A DNA stretch of 64,000 nt, from assembly GCA_963693305.1 (NCBI GenBank), contig OY855903.1, positions 57,331,850-57,395,849 on the forward strand. The letters run 5' to 3'. Of the stretch, positions 11,499 through 37,788 are shown one piece after another. A program made the translations under genes and the position numbers. Below the pieces are notes generated by a model. That model was not told the DNA's origin. It saw only the letters and a list, made by a program, of their open reading frames with translations, and did no database searches. The DNA comes from Meandrina meandrites (Eukaryota; Cnidaria; Anthozoa; Scleractinia; Meandrinidae). Each line of letters starts with the position of its first letter. The stretch's first letter is position 1.

Positions 11499-13448
11499 GA
11501 GGGTCTGAATGGGGGTACCTCGATAACACTAAACACTTAATTTTTAGGCCCTGTAACATGAAACAGTAAAATTTTAGGCATTTTAACACTAACAGTAAAA
11601 AATTCACTGAAACAGTAAATTTTATCCAGAAAGAAACAAAAACGGCTTGACAAAAGCCAACATTGTTTTTATTAGTATATCAAGACGTTTTCCGCCATTT
11701 TCCGACGATTCCCGATTTTAAAGATTTCCGAAGACTCACGATGATTACCGGGGACTACCGAAGATGTCCGAAGGCTCTCGAAGGTATCCGAACAATATTG
11801 AAGATTTCCGAGGAGAACTCCGAAATTTTTTCACTATCTTTTTGTCGTTATATTCACATATGAAAAAGGTATATTTCGACCGCGTAAAGATACGATTTTT
11901 TTAGTTAAAGAAATTCTTGCAGCTGGTGGCATACATGTAGTTTGCTCGATTCCTTCTTGATTTTCAGTCACTGAATCGTCTTTTGCATCTTTGCGGAATG
12001 CCACTTTCGTACAAGAGGGTTATATGGTTTAATCAGACACCAGATCCGCCTCAAATTCCAGCTTTCCATACTCTTACAAAAATTCACAAGCCGACTTTGG
12101 TCGGCCGTCCTATCCAATCGGGCTGTGAAATGGCCCAACAGAACGCCTATCATCTTTTGTAGACAAACTACTTCAGCCTATAGCGCAAATACAGGCTCGT
12201 ATCTCAAAGATACGACAGATTTTATTACCTTAATTGAAAACACTAAGGTTCCAAGTAACGTAATCCTAGTCTCAATGGATGTCACAAGCCTTTATACAAA
12301 CATCCCGCAGGAGGAAGGAATTACTTTAGTATGTCAAGCATGTGAAACCTTTCATGACAAAAACCCTCCTATAGCTATACATTAGCTTAGACAAATGCTG
12401 AGCCTAATACTAAAAGAACATTCGTTCCATTTTAATGGAAAAAAACTATCTCCAAACACACGGAACAGCCATGGGCACTTAAATAACCTTTGCCAATATT
12501 TTTATGGCAAAAATAAAAAAGGAGATCTTGAGGCAAAGCGCTAAGCAACCACTATTTTGGGAAAGGTTTATTCGCGATATCTTTAATTTGTGGGACACAA
12601 ACAAAGAATACATTCAGGTTTTCATTGAGAAATCAAATTCTTATCACTCTACAATCAAGTTCATCGATGAAGTCTCCGAAAATGAAACAACATTCTTGGA
12701 CTCAACAGTCTATAACGGAGAGCGATTCGAGAATGAAAGCATTCTTAATGCGCGCTCACATTTCAAACCAACTGAAACCTTTCAGTGCACTCACTTCAAC
12801 AGCTGTCATCCACCAGGCGTTAAAAAAGGCTTTTTCAAAGGAGAAGCTCTCACACTTCTAAGAACAAACTCTTCAAGAGTTACTTTTACAGACAACATTA
12901 AAACCTTCAAAACGTGCCTTATTTCTAGGGTTTATCCTAAGAAATTGGTGGAAAAGATCCTCTCAGAAGGTAACTATGCAGACAGAAAAGCAGCTCTAAC
13001 ACAGAAACAGAACGCACAAAAAGCTTCTACCCTTTGTGACGCAATTTTAACCATCATTACAATGGTTTGAAAGCATACTAATGGACAAATGGCATGTAAT
13101 ACAAGAACAACCATTACTCAGGGAGATATTCAAGGAGCGTCCCTTGATTTCTTATAGAAAAGGAAAATTGCTTAAAGACATGCTTGTGAAAGCAAAACTT
13201 TAAAGGCTGTGGAACAACACGATGGACACACAGCAGGAGTTGCGTAGCTCTGTCAACCCCCATTTTAGTCATGATTTTTGAAAAGCAGGTAAAAAATTTA
13301 CAATGTTATAAGACGGAAAAAAACACTCCAAACACTTAGCGGTATTTTTTCCGGAAACAGTAAACATTAAAAAAGTGGCCATTGTAACAGCAAACACTAA
13401 AAAATGTGGGCAAATAACACTAAACACTAAACCCCATTCATACCCTCC
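11499..13448 (+). mobile_element. Decayed Penelope-like (PLE) retroelement with flanking repeats
   Basis: Conceptual translation in shifting frames gives reverse-transcriptase fragments in the right order: PQIPAFHTLTKIHKPT and VGRPI (about 12045-12115), SSFVDKLLQPIAQIQ, YLKDTTDFI, then LVSMDVTSLYTNIPQ (about 12270-12310), and later FWERFIRDIFNLW (about 12555-12595, where intact elements have a catalytic Asp-Asp-containing motif; here one position reads RD). These are typical of Penelope-like elements. At least one frameshift near 12125 and stop codons near 12385 and 12480 break it. Both flanks (11520-11630 and 13310-13435) are built of AAACACTAAA/AAACAGTAAA motifs, and the outermost GAGGGTCTGAATGGGG (11499) is mirrored by CCCCATTCATACCCTC (13432). 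No GIY-YIG domain was identified. Confidence 0.7.
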
Positions 13449-13451
13449 AAA

Positions 13452-13881
13452 TACCGTAAATGATCTAATTAACGCCCGGGGCGTCTATTACATTTTAGGG
13501 GTCCTAGGATCTAGGAGGGGCCTTAAATAGATATAAGACGTTTACTAGAGAGAGGCGTGTATTTTACTTTAGCGTCAAAACAAATAAGACGCGTAGTTTG
13601 CTCGCGGAGTAAGATAAAAACAGGGTTTGTGAGTAGGAGACTAATTCAATCTGCGCTGATGTCTTTCATAGTTTGATATCGTTGTCTTTATCGTCACCAT
13701 GGCCAACCATGTTGGCATCGTTGGCCTCTTCGATGGTTGAGGCGATTCTTGGGGGCGTCTATTAGATACGGGGCGTTTATAAGAGGGGAGCGTCTAATAC
13801 AAACTTTGCACCACAAGGAGGGCGCTTATTAGATACGAGGCGTTTATTTGAGAGTGGACGTTTATTAGATCATTTACGGTA
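13452..13881. mobile_element. TA-flanked MITE with inverted ends
   Basis: Terminal repeat CCGTAAATGATCTAAT at 13454 is mirrored by ATTAGATCATTTACGG ending at 13879, each bordered by TA, as in mariner-type insertion. The right half contains several diverged copies of GGCGTTTATTAGATAC-like sequence. No transposase reading frame. Confidence 0.75.
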
Positions 13882-14541
13882 TTGCAATTCCTTTTGGCGT
13901 TTTTAATAAAACAATTATTCCACTCGCGCTTGTCTTATGAGATCGTTATAAGGCAAAGTTTTTATTTCGAATATTAGGGAATTTCAATACGTTCATATGA
14001 CATTGATCGCCAACTTTAGGTAGTCCCTCGCTTACGATTACTCAATTTCTCCCTTCCAATTATCTAAGACTGACAGATTTTTGGCGTGAAAGGATTGCAG
14101 TTTACAATCGAATGGAAGCAGTTTCTCATTTTAATGACGAAAACAACAAATAATAGAACTTATCCATAACTGTATATTCTAATATCCTTTATAACATAAT
14201 TTGTACTACTCTTCCCAACTTCCACATGGCATAGATAATCGAGAATTTAACTAAATCAAAAAAAAGGTTTTCGCCAAGAAACTCGACAATGTACGATAAT
14301 ATTTTTATTGAAAAAAAGTTTGGAGGGCTAGGTGCACTCTAAAAGTTTCTTTTATTGACTATTCTACATTTCTTACAGTGTCTTTCACTAAAATTATTAT
14401 TGTTATTTATTTTCTTCTTTTTTGTTATTTAAAGACTGACCCCACCTAGATTAGCCAATGCCACCTATGGGCCGGTCCACTATATATTGTAGTAAAAATA
14501 AATTGAAATTAAAGGAGTTACGTCACGGGGAATTTTTTCAA

Positions 14542-14725
14542 GTTGCAATCCATTTCCATCCAAGCCATCCGCGGCCAAAGAGCCTTGTTAATGGGTTCAG
14601 TGCTACAATATAGCAATTGGTAATAACAATGGCCCATTAGTTTTAGGTTTCGTATCCCACAAATATAAATTTTGGCTGTTCAAAAATCTCTTCAACCCGT
14701 GACAAAGCCCCTTAAAGTGTGAAAA
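14542..14725 (+). repeat. Dispersed repeat, copy 1
   Basis: Shares an ordered series of blocks (TTGCAATC, CCATCCGCGGCCAAAG, TAGCAATTG, ATTTTGGCT, CATGACAAAG-like) with 40856-41033, on the same strand. An unclassified interspersed repeat of about 180 bases; no terminal repeats detected. Confidence 0.6.
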
Positions 14726-16240
14726 AGTGGAAAAAAAAACTCACTGATTTAGAGAACTTGATAATGTATTAAATTCTCCTGGCTGTTCTCCATTTCTTCC
14801 TTATAATACTAGTTAGAAAATTTTGATTAAAAGGCATCAAGGAGCAATTTCTGTTTGATGCCGACCATTTTATTAATTATTTTTAACTGAGTTACCAATC
14901 ATGTATCGAAAATAGAAGCTACAAAAGAATTAATGAAATCTTCATTGATTTTTTAATCGTACCAATAACAAGATTCTCGTTTCTGATTTGTTACCCGCAT
15001 GCTTGTCCAATTACTGGTATGCAATTTGATAACTGTGATTTACGCGTGCATATTTAAATGACTCGTTCCCCTGGGATACTCCCTAGTGGACAATGCGGAG
15101 AGGTTCCGCCTGAAAGGCGTACCTTTTTCAGGTTATTGGCACGCGTACGGGTAGGTATTTCACGAGTTGGGGTTCACAAAAGGGTAGGGAAAACTGCCTT
15201 TGAGTAAAAAAAGGACTTTTCAAAGTATCTCGATGCGACCCGCCGAATGGTCAGTTCACTTAAGTATTTTAAAGGACGTTGGGGTCATGAAGAAAAGTGA
15301 TGCACTATTTCATTTGTGAGTACATGAAAGTTATACTATTTTCTATTACAGGTATATGATAGGGTTTTATTTTCTGCCAAAAATGACGTAAGAGCGGAGC
15401 GTCCCCCCGCTAGAAAAAAATAAAATTGAGTACCCCCTCCCTCAGTGCCTTTTTGTTGCTGTCTCTGTACTGTTTTGTAAAAATGATTGAATAAATTTCG
15501 GACATTTTCACTGAAAATAGTTCTCTCAAATTCCCTGGCGTTAGCTTTTTTTATTGATACGATTAATACGCGAGAGGGACAGCTAAGAATATCACCAGTT
15601 TAAACATCATATATATATTTTTTTCTGAAATAAAATCGATTTTGCAGGGCCCTTCTAAACAATATACGGGAAACGGAGAGGGACAATGAAAAAGGATTTC
15701 ATGTTGCGTTGGAACAAATCTTTACTGGTAATGATTGCCAAGGATAAGGAATTTAGTAATGATCTGAATAATTATTAATTTCTCGTAACTGCTCTTCGCC
15801 TTCCGAAATTAGGATTTCCAATTACAAAATTTCTGCAGCACCGGGCCACGCAACAGGAATAGATACAAAGATTCAGTCATAATGATATCAAAAATTGAAC
15901 AGATACGATTTCACGAACAAGTAATGGGCTATTTGATAACAAAACAACTGCCAGGAAAACTTCCTCGCTAAAAAATAACAAGAATCTTCGAGAACATGAT
16001 CAGCTATAATCCGTTGCGCAACTTTGGCTAACGGAGCAACCAAAAAAAGTGATTGTAACATTTTAAAATTAATGAAGTATGTTCGCAAAATATTTATCTA
16101 TTTGTAGTTTTCTGGATAGCAGATACATTCAAATACAAAAAGGCTACACATTTACAGGAGGAGATTTAAATCTCCTCGAAATCTGTTTTTGCCAATTTTC
16201 TTGTACGATTTACACAGATAATTTTGAAAGGCAACAGTTT
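14726..16240. other. Intergenic stretch, no gene recognised
   Basis: AT-rich, with short ORFs only. The segment 15060-15460 (including CCCCCCGCTAG and CAGGTATATGATAGGG) has the look of degenerate repeat sequence, but no ends could be defined. Confidence 0.5.
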
Positions 16241-16305
16241 TAAAATTTAATCTGTTCACCCATAAGGGCAGATTTCTTGCTCACCTAGCTAAGTGGAACA
16301 GGACG

Positions 16306-16887
16306 TTAGAAGTTCTTGTCCACTCCAAAGCCAATGGAACGATTGAGCGCTGTTTTATCTGCAGACGAACTAGAAGCTTTGGATCTTTGTGTGACTTTGT
16401 TTCGCGCGGTACGAATGGGAGGACTGTCCTTTTCGCCATTTGAGGGCCAAGTTTTGGTGCAGGTTCCAAACGTTGGGTAGAAATAAAATGGCGGCCTGAA
16501 ACGCTCGGAGTTCACTGATTCGTCTGTGTTCCACTGGCAGGGAGAGGGAAGTGGCGAGGTGCAAGGCTCGGCTGACCCATTCATCAAACTTTCTTCATCT
16601 TGTATTATCGGGGATGATGCTAGCCACAAATACGATGCCACATTCGACTGACGTTTCGGTTTACTCGTTATTTTACACTGCGACGCGGACCTTTTCGTAG
16701 TGCACGCATCTTCCGCTACAGGATTTTGACTTGCGGCCATATCTCCGTCACTCTTCGTACATTTCTCGATATTTTTCTCCGATTCACCATCTTCTTTTCT
16801 TTGTTCTTTGTTGGTTTTGTCCCTTTTTGGCGAATTCATTGTGATGGGATGTTGTTTCGAAGCTGCCTTTGAGTTAAACGAACCCAT
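16306..16887 (-). CDS. Small low-complexity protein, putative N-myristoylated, member 1 of a tandem pair
   Basis: Single-exon ORF of 193 residues starting at the ATG at 16887. A longer frame begins at 16932, but the start at 16887 gives MGSFNSK, which fits the N-myristoylation pattern (Gly2, Ser6, Lys7) and matches the neighbour gene at 17914-18534. The rest is rich in Ser, Lys, Glu and Asn and probably disordered, with a central hydrophobic motif SYLWLASSPII (residues 85-95) and a C-terminal RSIGFGVDKNF. There is no signal peptide or membrane segment. A minus-strand ATTAAA (16246-16251) lies 55 bases after the stop. No known family is recognised; a membrane-anchored adaptor or cilium-type small protein is possible, but function is unknown. 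Confidence 0.6.
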   Translation of the reverse strand: MGSFNSKAASKQHPITMNSPKRDKTNKEQRKEDGESEKNIEKCTKSDGDMAASQNPVAEDACTTKRSASQCKITSKPKRQSNVASYLWLASSPIIQDEESLMNGSAEPCTSPLPSPCQWNTDESVNSERFRPPFYFYPTFGTCTKTWPSNGEKDSPPIRTARNKVTQRSKASSSSADKTALNRSIGFGVDKNF

Positions 16888-17913
16888 TTTGATTAACGAA
16901 CGCGTGTTTCCTCCGGCCTCAAATGCGCCCAAAATCTTTTCGCCGTATTAAATTTTGCTGACCTCATCAACTTCTTAGTCAATACGTACGCAATCAGTGG
17001 TTTTCAAAGGAATACCGCCACTGACGGAATTTTTATGTTTTTTATTTTTTTCAGCTAATTGCAACCTCGGTTACTGCAAAACTAGTGACCACAACAGCAT
17101 AAACCTCTAACAATTAATATGATGTTCACATCAAACAAAGTCCGCAACAAAATTGATATGTATAAAAAAGAAACCGCCACACGTTCATTTGAGCCTAAGT
17201 AACCATGGAAACAGGTGACGTTGATATATGTAAACCAGTTTGACCGGTTAGGAATTCAGGGATGTTTTCCTGTCATTACTTGGCCTAAAATGACCGTCAG
17301 GCTGAGCTTCGGTGGTGCGCGAACTTCATTTCATTTTTGTTTATTTTTAAAAAGCCTGTCATAGATCGGCATTTTTTTTTCACTGTCTGATTAAATATTT
17401 TAACCGGGATTGCAACCGTTTGTTTCCAATTTTGATTGGCTTTCCTTTTCCATACTAAGGTTAATTTTGCCTAATCGAAATATTAGCCCGTATAAAAATA
17501 TTCCCAGCTGTTTGATTAGGCTAAAAACTGGCGTAAGTCGCTCGTGTTTTCCGATCGAAGAAATGACAAAAAAGAAAACAGAGCGTAGTTCCAAACTATA
17601 TCAGCGCTTTTCGTTTCGAATTTGGTTTCAACATCTTTTTCAAGGGCTGTTTTTCTAACATCGTATTTAAAATGAAAGTCGGTTAGAAAGATTTCGTTCA
17701 AAATTTAAAAGAACACACTTTAATATAACTCTTTGTTTAGCTATATCCTTCAACATTGTAACATATCAAAATCAATTCAAACCGTACATATTATGTCATC
17801 AAGCCATCGATAAAGAACATAAATTGAAAAAAAAATAGATTTACAACTACATGAAGCGAAAATAAATTGTAACTGTTTAACTGTTTAAACGGATATATGC
17901 CTGACAGTCATCT

Positions 17914-18534
17914 CTACAGAGTTGTCCCATCTTCTTTAATCTCCAAGGAGAGAGTTTGCTTCAAAGAGGTACCTAACCGAGTACCAGTTTGCTTCCCAAC
18001 AGCACCAAAACCAACAGGGACGCTAGGACAACGGGATGACGAAGCATCGCTCATATGTCCGTGCTTTGTACTTCTCTCCTCCTTGTAATCATGCGCCGAC
18101 GAAGATCGTGCGTTTCCTTTGGTGCTGGAGGACGAGGATTCACCAGAGTGCGGTTGCCCGGATTTCAGATATTTTTCATTGCTGTATTTCATAACGGGGC
18201 CTGCCCCTTTTCCTTCCATGGGTCTTTTCCCTTTGGCCTTCTGCTCTTTTGTCGTGGTGTTCAGAACAACTGGTGTGGATGCCAACCAGGAGAAAGACTG
18301 GCCCACTTTCGGAGCGACTTGTTGTTCCTGGTTTGTGGCTGCGGCAGTGTTCGCTTCACCTCCATTCGTTTCGTCGGTTCTTTCTCGTTTAGCGGAGTTT
18401 TCCACCATTTGACTGATATCGGTTGCTGAGCGAGGCTCGTCATCAATTTCACTATTAGTCTCTTCGTTGGACTCCGCCTCGCGAAGGTTGGCGCCATAAC
18501 GGATTGAACGCATCTTGGAACTAAATGATCCCAT
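17914..18534 (-). CDS. Small low-complexity protein, putative N-myristoylated, member 2 of a tandem pair
   Basis: Single-exon ORF; the in-frame ATG at 18534 gives 206 residues beginning MGSFSSK. A longer frame starts at 18621, but the internal start is preferred because it places Gly2/Ser6/Lys7 as in the paralogue and makes a myristoylation-type N terminus. The protein is acidic and Ser/Thr-rich in the first 75 residues, then has QSFSWLASTPVV (79-90), a Ser-rich stretch and VPVGFGAVGKQTG (172-184) with a C-terminal tail of about 20 residues. The order and spacing of the three motifs match the gene at 16306-16887 although the intervening sequence is not alignable, implying an old tandem duplication. 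No characterised family is recognised. Confidence 0.6.
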   Translation of the reverse strand: MGSFSSKMRSIRYGANLREAESNEETNSEIDDEPRSATDISQMVENSAKRERTDETNGGEANTAAATNQEQQVAPKVGQSFSWLASTPVVLNTTTKEQKAKGKRPMEGKGAGPVMKYSNEKYLKSGQPHSGESSSSSTKGNARSSSAHDYKEERSTKHGHMSDASSSRCPSVPVGFGAVGKQTGTRLGTSLKQTLSLEIKEDGTTL

Positions 18535-21500
18535 TTCGTTAAACGCCTCTTTGCTGTGAAGTTTACCTCGTTCAACGTAACTGAACAATCCTGAATATAT
18601 CAGGTGCAGACATTTATTCATTCATTTATTTGACACATTAAGCTGTAAATTACGTAAATTGCTTAATGACATCGGAAAGATGAAAGGAGAGCCAGCTAAT
18701 TGATGTATTCTCGCTCCCAGGTCTCGCTCTTTGGAAGGAAACCTCTGGCAAAATCCGCATTGATGGCTCATTATATTGAATGAAAACGGCTCGCTATGGC
18801 TGGTAGTTGCCTGAGTTGAAACATTACACTTGATCAATTTTACAACTCGTTGTATCAGTTTTGCTTCATTTTTCGCTCAATATTTTTAGTCAACTCGATA
18901 AGTTATCACCCAAAGTTGTCTTTTACGTGGTGCAAAACAAGGCCCGGCGAAAAACCATGATATCAACAAGTTTTACTCACATTCATCTTCGTGCATCTTA
19001 AACTTGAATATTTTCGTGTTAGCAAATAAAAGCTAAAGAAAACTTGTTGTAATTTATCTTTTTTAATAATTTGCAGATGGCCCGTGTTTGAATTTCGTCC
19101 CTTTGGTCGGTTGCACATATTAAGCGTTGAAATCACAGATAAACAGTCACGAGTTTAATGTTACTTGCACTCGTCAGAATAACAAATCGGAAGAGAGTCT
19201 CACCCTGGATTACAAGCTTATGGCAAGCCGTCATAACCTACACAAGATACAATGACTAGAATTGCTTTCCGAAACGAATTTCATTCTGACAACAAAACGA
19301 GCTAACAACCTTACCATATGATATGGAGATGACACAGTACGTGGTAAGAAAATTCACGAGCGCTTTACCACATGCGAGGGAAACTAGGTTAGCAAAGCAC
19401 TATGGGCTTACGTAACTACAAAAACTGGAACGGACAAATGGATTAGCGACTGTTGTGGAGAAACAGCTTAAACATCGTAAAAAGGACAACAACATACAAC
19501 ACAGCATAACCAGTTTCGTCGTCCGGTTTTAATGAGTACCAAACGTTTACGATACAGCTCTGCGCTGTACAATTAATCCAGGTTCAAACAAAAGAACTAT
19601 TACAACATAAGCACCAAACCCCCTACCCCCATCCCCTTCTGCTGTGGCAAAAAAAGTGGGCGTAAGAGATCTGGGTACAAGGTTACGCTTCATAAACTGT
19701 GTACAAAAGTTGAACTAAAGCTGCTACATAAAAGATTTGATGAGCAATGAGCAGTTTCGAGCTTTTCAAATTCGCGCTGGACCCTTGCTCCATTACGTAT
19801 TAATTTAACAAGTGCACGAACTGTGACGAATGAAGCCCACAATACACGTAAAATTCGTGTGACGTTTTATTTATTTTTTATTTTTTGAGTTCTTTGCATT
19901 ATTAATTACACAATATTGTTCTCAGTTTCGTAGCCCGTGCACTGGAATTTAGCGAACTATCAAAATTAGATTCACAGCTTTAAAGACCCCTAAAAAAAAT
20001 TGCCAATGAATTTGTTATTGAGCAAGGGTCCTGCGCGTCCTTAATTAATGTACGCTAGCCTAAGACAACTATCACCCTACAGTTTTCACCTTGTTTTGAA
20101 ACTGAAAGTACAGCGCGACAAAATACTTGATGTTAGAGGGCCCCTCCCTGATGTTTTCAATTCTCGTGACCAGCCTGTGCCAGGGTCTCTACTTCTCTCG
20201 TTCTGGGGGGCACCAGAGAGAGAGACCCTGGGGACGAGGTTGGTTGCCAACGCCCCATAAACGCACGCCTTTGTTTGTTGATTGGCTTATTAAAAAACAA
20301 ACACACCAACTATCTTTCGTACGCCACGACCTTTGAATATAGTTTCTGTCGAAAGTGCCTTTGCAGCATTCTATCACCGCTTGATTATCAGGGGATAACT
20401 CTTTCTTACTTGGTCTAAAAATCAACTGATCTCTTTTCAGCCGGTAGAATCTCGCTACTGAGATAGAGGTCACATTAGGGCGACTTTCCCGTCACGTGAC
20501 TAATTCAATCCAATCACTACCGCGGTATTTAGAAATTTTACGTGTCCCTGAACCTTTTTGGTTAGAATTGAAGTTTGCTAATGTAACAAAAATAATAGTC
20601 TTGTCTATTAGTAGAGGGAAAAAATAACGTGTCTATCATTTTTGTGTGTCCCATAACATACTGTATAACTGTGAGCACCAATGTGACATTAAAATTTAAA
20701 AGGTGTAAAAATATCACGTAATTCTCTTAACCGCAAAATATTACTGATCCAAGTAGCCTTATTGTATGCTATATTTTGAGGGGGGGGGGGGGGGGACCAT
20801 GACCATGTTATGAGGGAGTGGGGCCTTCAAAATTCTAACTTCTCAGACCCCAGCACTCCCGGTCAAACATGTCAAGGAGAAGGAGCCCTGGGAACGCGAA
20901 TGACCACAAACAAACACATTACTGTGCCCTTTCTGTAGCTGTCCCTTGTCGGCTCGGTCCCAATTTTCGTACCCCGCATCGTGGCCATTTTTCGGTGGCA
21001 CGTTAGTGTTGAGCTGACAGGATGGACTGCACAAGGTCTCCTGTTCTGTGTTTGTTCCTTAGGTTACACAACATGACTACTATCTATACCTAAATCAAAG
21101 CTTATGAATGGGGCAGTTCCAAACTAAGAATCTTCCAAACCAAGTGATAATAGTCGAGAGACTATTTCCAAAATGTTTCGGCTGGATTGGCTAAACTGAT
21201 AGTTTATAACAAAAGTTCCTAAGGGGACACGGCAACAAGCTGAGGAGGAGAAGAGAAGTCGCACTTTCACTGTTTTGTCTTGCCGGTGTAAAGAAGATTT
21301 AGAAATTCTTAAGGCACTTCTATGAGAATATGGCCCTTCATATAACTAATGTTGCCCAGACTAAGAGAAGCAGGCTGTGACCACTAGATTCTAGTTCCTG
21401 AGAATGCATCGACGGCTCGTCAGCCTCGGTACCAGTGATAACTTATGAAAAGTTGCTTTCCAAGATTTTCTCAGTTCTCAACACCAGTGTGCAGTCAGAA

Positions 21501-21603
21501 CTTTTCAGTCCATGATACCGGCTTCTTCTCTAACATTCATCCCTTCTGAAGAGTCTTCTAGCATTTAACACCATAACAACAGCTAATTTTACTCTATGTT
21601 ACT
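18535..21603. other. Intergenic stretch between the small-gene pair and VCPIP1
   Basis: No further coding region is supported. A short foldback lies at 20180-20231 and a G tract at about 20779-20795. The 3' UTR of VCPIP1 must lie in the right part (below 21604 on the minus strand), but no convincing AATAAA was found close to the stop. Confidence 0.5.
20180..20231. repeat. Short foldback with CCAGGGTCTCT arms
   Basis: CCAGGGTCTCTACTTCTCTC at 20180 is mirrored by GAGAGAGAGACCCTGG ending at 20231, with a short G-rich loop. Probably the remnant of a small inverted-repeat element. Confidence 0.5.
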
Positions 21604-36213
<14,610 letters not shown>

Positions 36214-36410
36214 GAACAGAAACAACAATGATAACAGTCGATCTTGCTTCCGTTTTCTTGTTCGTCTCACCCCCGTCCTTGCGCATGGCACGAGTTCACC
36301 TGGGAACGAGTCGTGAAGAAACGATGGGTGGGGTGGGGGTCAAATTTGGGGATGGGCATGGGAGGCACTCTTGCCAAATTACCTCTGCGAATTAATTCTT
36401 TTCCATAAAC

Positions 36411-37701
36411 AATAGGCTATTTTCGTATTCTCGGTATTCAAACAAACATACTTTATTCAAGATACACAAGTACAATAATAAGAAAATAAGAAAGACTTAA
36501 AAATATGAAAAGGCATCTTGAAAAGGAAGTTCGGAGGTTAGCCCTGTATAAAACTCCCTTAAAAAAAAGAGCACAAATAAAATTCAAAGGAAAAAAAAAA
36601 AAGAACCATAATTAAATATTCATATGTGATTTAAGCTTAGATTTAAAAAGCTGAAGGCTTTGAGCCTCTACAATGTCCCTAGGTAGTGAATTCCAGTGTT
36701 TGACTATCCTAATAAAAAAGGAATTTTTATAACAGTTAAGTCTGGCTGGCTTGACATAGAGTTTGTACGGGTGTTTAGCTCTCGTTGACTTTGTCGTTGT
36801 GAATTCAAAAACGTCTTCAAATTTCAAATGATAACAACTGAAAACTATCTTGTAACACTCGACTAAGGATAAATAAGTTCTCCGTTCACATAGGGTAGGC
36901 CAGTTAAGTAGTTGACATCTATCTTCGTACGACATCTCGCCTTTTCGTTGATTAAGAGCCAATCTTGATGCTCTTCTCTGTACACACTCAAGAGCATGGA
37001 TGTCCTTGACAAGATAAGGACACCAGACTGGAACCGCGTATTCCAAGATTGGCCGTACGAGAGATTTGTACAGCATGGAGAAAACCTTTGTGTTAGCAAT
37101 GCCAACGGAGCGTTTAATTGCACCAAGTGTTTTGTTCGCTTTATTAACAGTCATGCTAATGTGAATGCCCCATGAGAGATCTTTTGTTATCGTGACACCG
37201 AGATCTTTAAAGCTATTGACGTCTTTGAGAGGTTTACCAAGAGTATAATTAGTTAGTGACTTATCACGTGAATGAGTTATTCGCATGGATTCACATTTGT
37301 CTGCATTGAAACGTAGCTGCCATTTACAAGCCCATTCACTAAGATTGGTGAGGTCTGCCTGAAGAAGCTGAGAATCTGTAATAGGGTCGGCCAATTCTCT
37401 ATAAATCTTTGTGTCGTCAGCGTAAAGTTTAACAGTGGATGATACACATTCGGTTATATCATTGATATACAGTAGGAACAATAAAGGCCCAAGTATTGTT
37501 CCCTGCGGAGTACCAGAGGTGACACTCGACCAAACAGAACAAGTTCCTCTGACGACTGGGACTAGCGTGCAATGAAGGCTAATGCGGGGGAATATCATTA
37601 AAAACAGCTTCACCTCATTTGCATTAGAAAAGATTTACCCGCATTAGCCTCAATTGCAAGCTAGTTCCAGCTCAATACCGAGAATACGAAAATGGCCTAT
37701 T
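36411..37701. mobile_element. Palindromic MITE split by a LINE insertion
   Basis: AATAGGCTATTTTCGTATTC (36411) with CTCGGTATT to 36438 is mirrored by AATACCGAGAATACGAAAAT at 37674 with GGCCTATT to 37701, one mismatch. The right side contains a second mirrored pair: CTAGCGTGCAATGAAGGCTA near 37562 and TAGCCTCAATTGCAAGCTAG near 37645, around a 40-base loop. Removing 36439 to about 37555 rebuilds one foldback element of about 175 bases. Confidence 0.75.
36439..37555 (-). mobile_element. 5'-truncated non-LTR retrotransposon (LINE) with reverse transcriptase C-terminal half
   Basis: The minus-strand frame ending at 36612 contains reverse transcriptase motifs TSGTPQGTILGPLLFLLYIN and YADDTKIY (catalytic Asp pair), then the thumb-like and C-terminal region LVRPILEYAVPVWCP and HWNSLPRDIV, with a stop after MNI. 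The whole C-terminal half is open, so insertion is fairly recent. The N-terminal RT part and endonuclease are missing (5' truncation). The 3' UTR (36439-36611) is A-rich on the plus strand. Jockey/CR1-type clade is likely but not resolved. Residues upstream of about VVRGTCSVW belong to the interrupted MITE. Confidence 0.88.
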
Positions 37702-37788
37702 TCAAATGTAAGTCGAGCACGTCAGCGTTGGGGTGCAAGCCGTGTATTTGGGGGGCGGGAGGCGGGAAATTTAGGGGACCATTCATTA

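Noticed and set aside
36214..36291. Upstream extension of VCPIP1 exon 1
   Set aside because: The extension opens with GTG, is basic and low in conservation to known VCPIP1; ATG at 36213 is the first in-frame ATG.
37556..37613. N-terminal residues of the RT frame as part of the LINE protein
   Set aside because: This sequence is the mirrored arm of the surrounding MITE; the frame is open only by chance.
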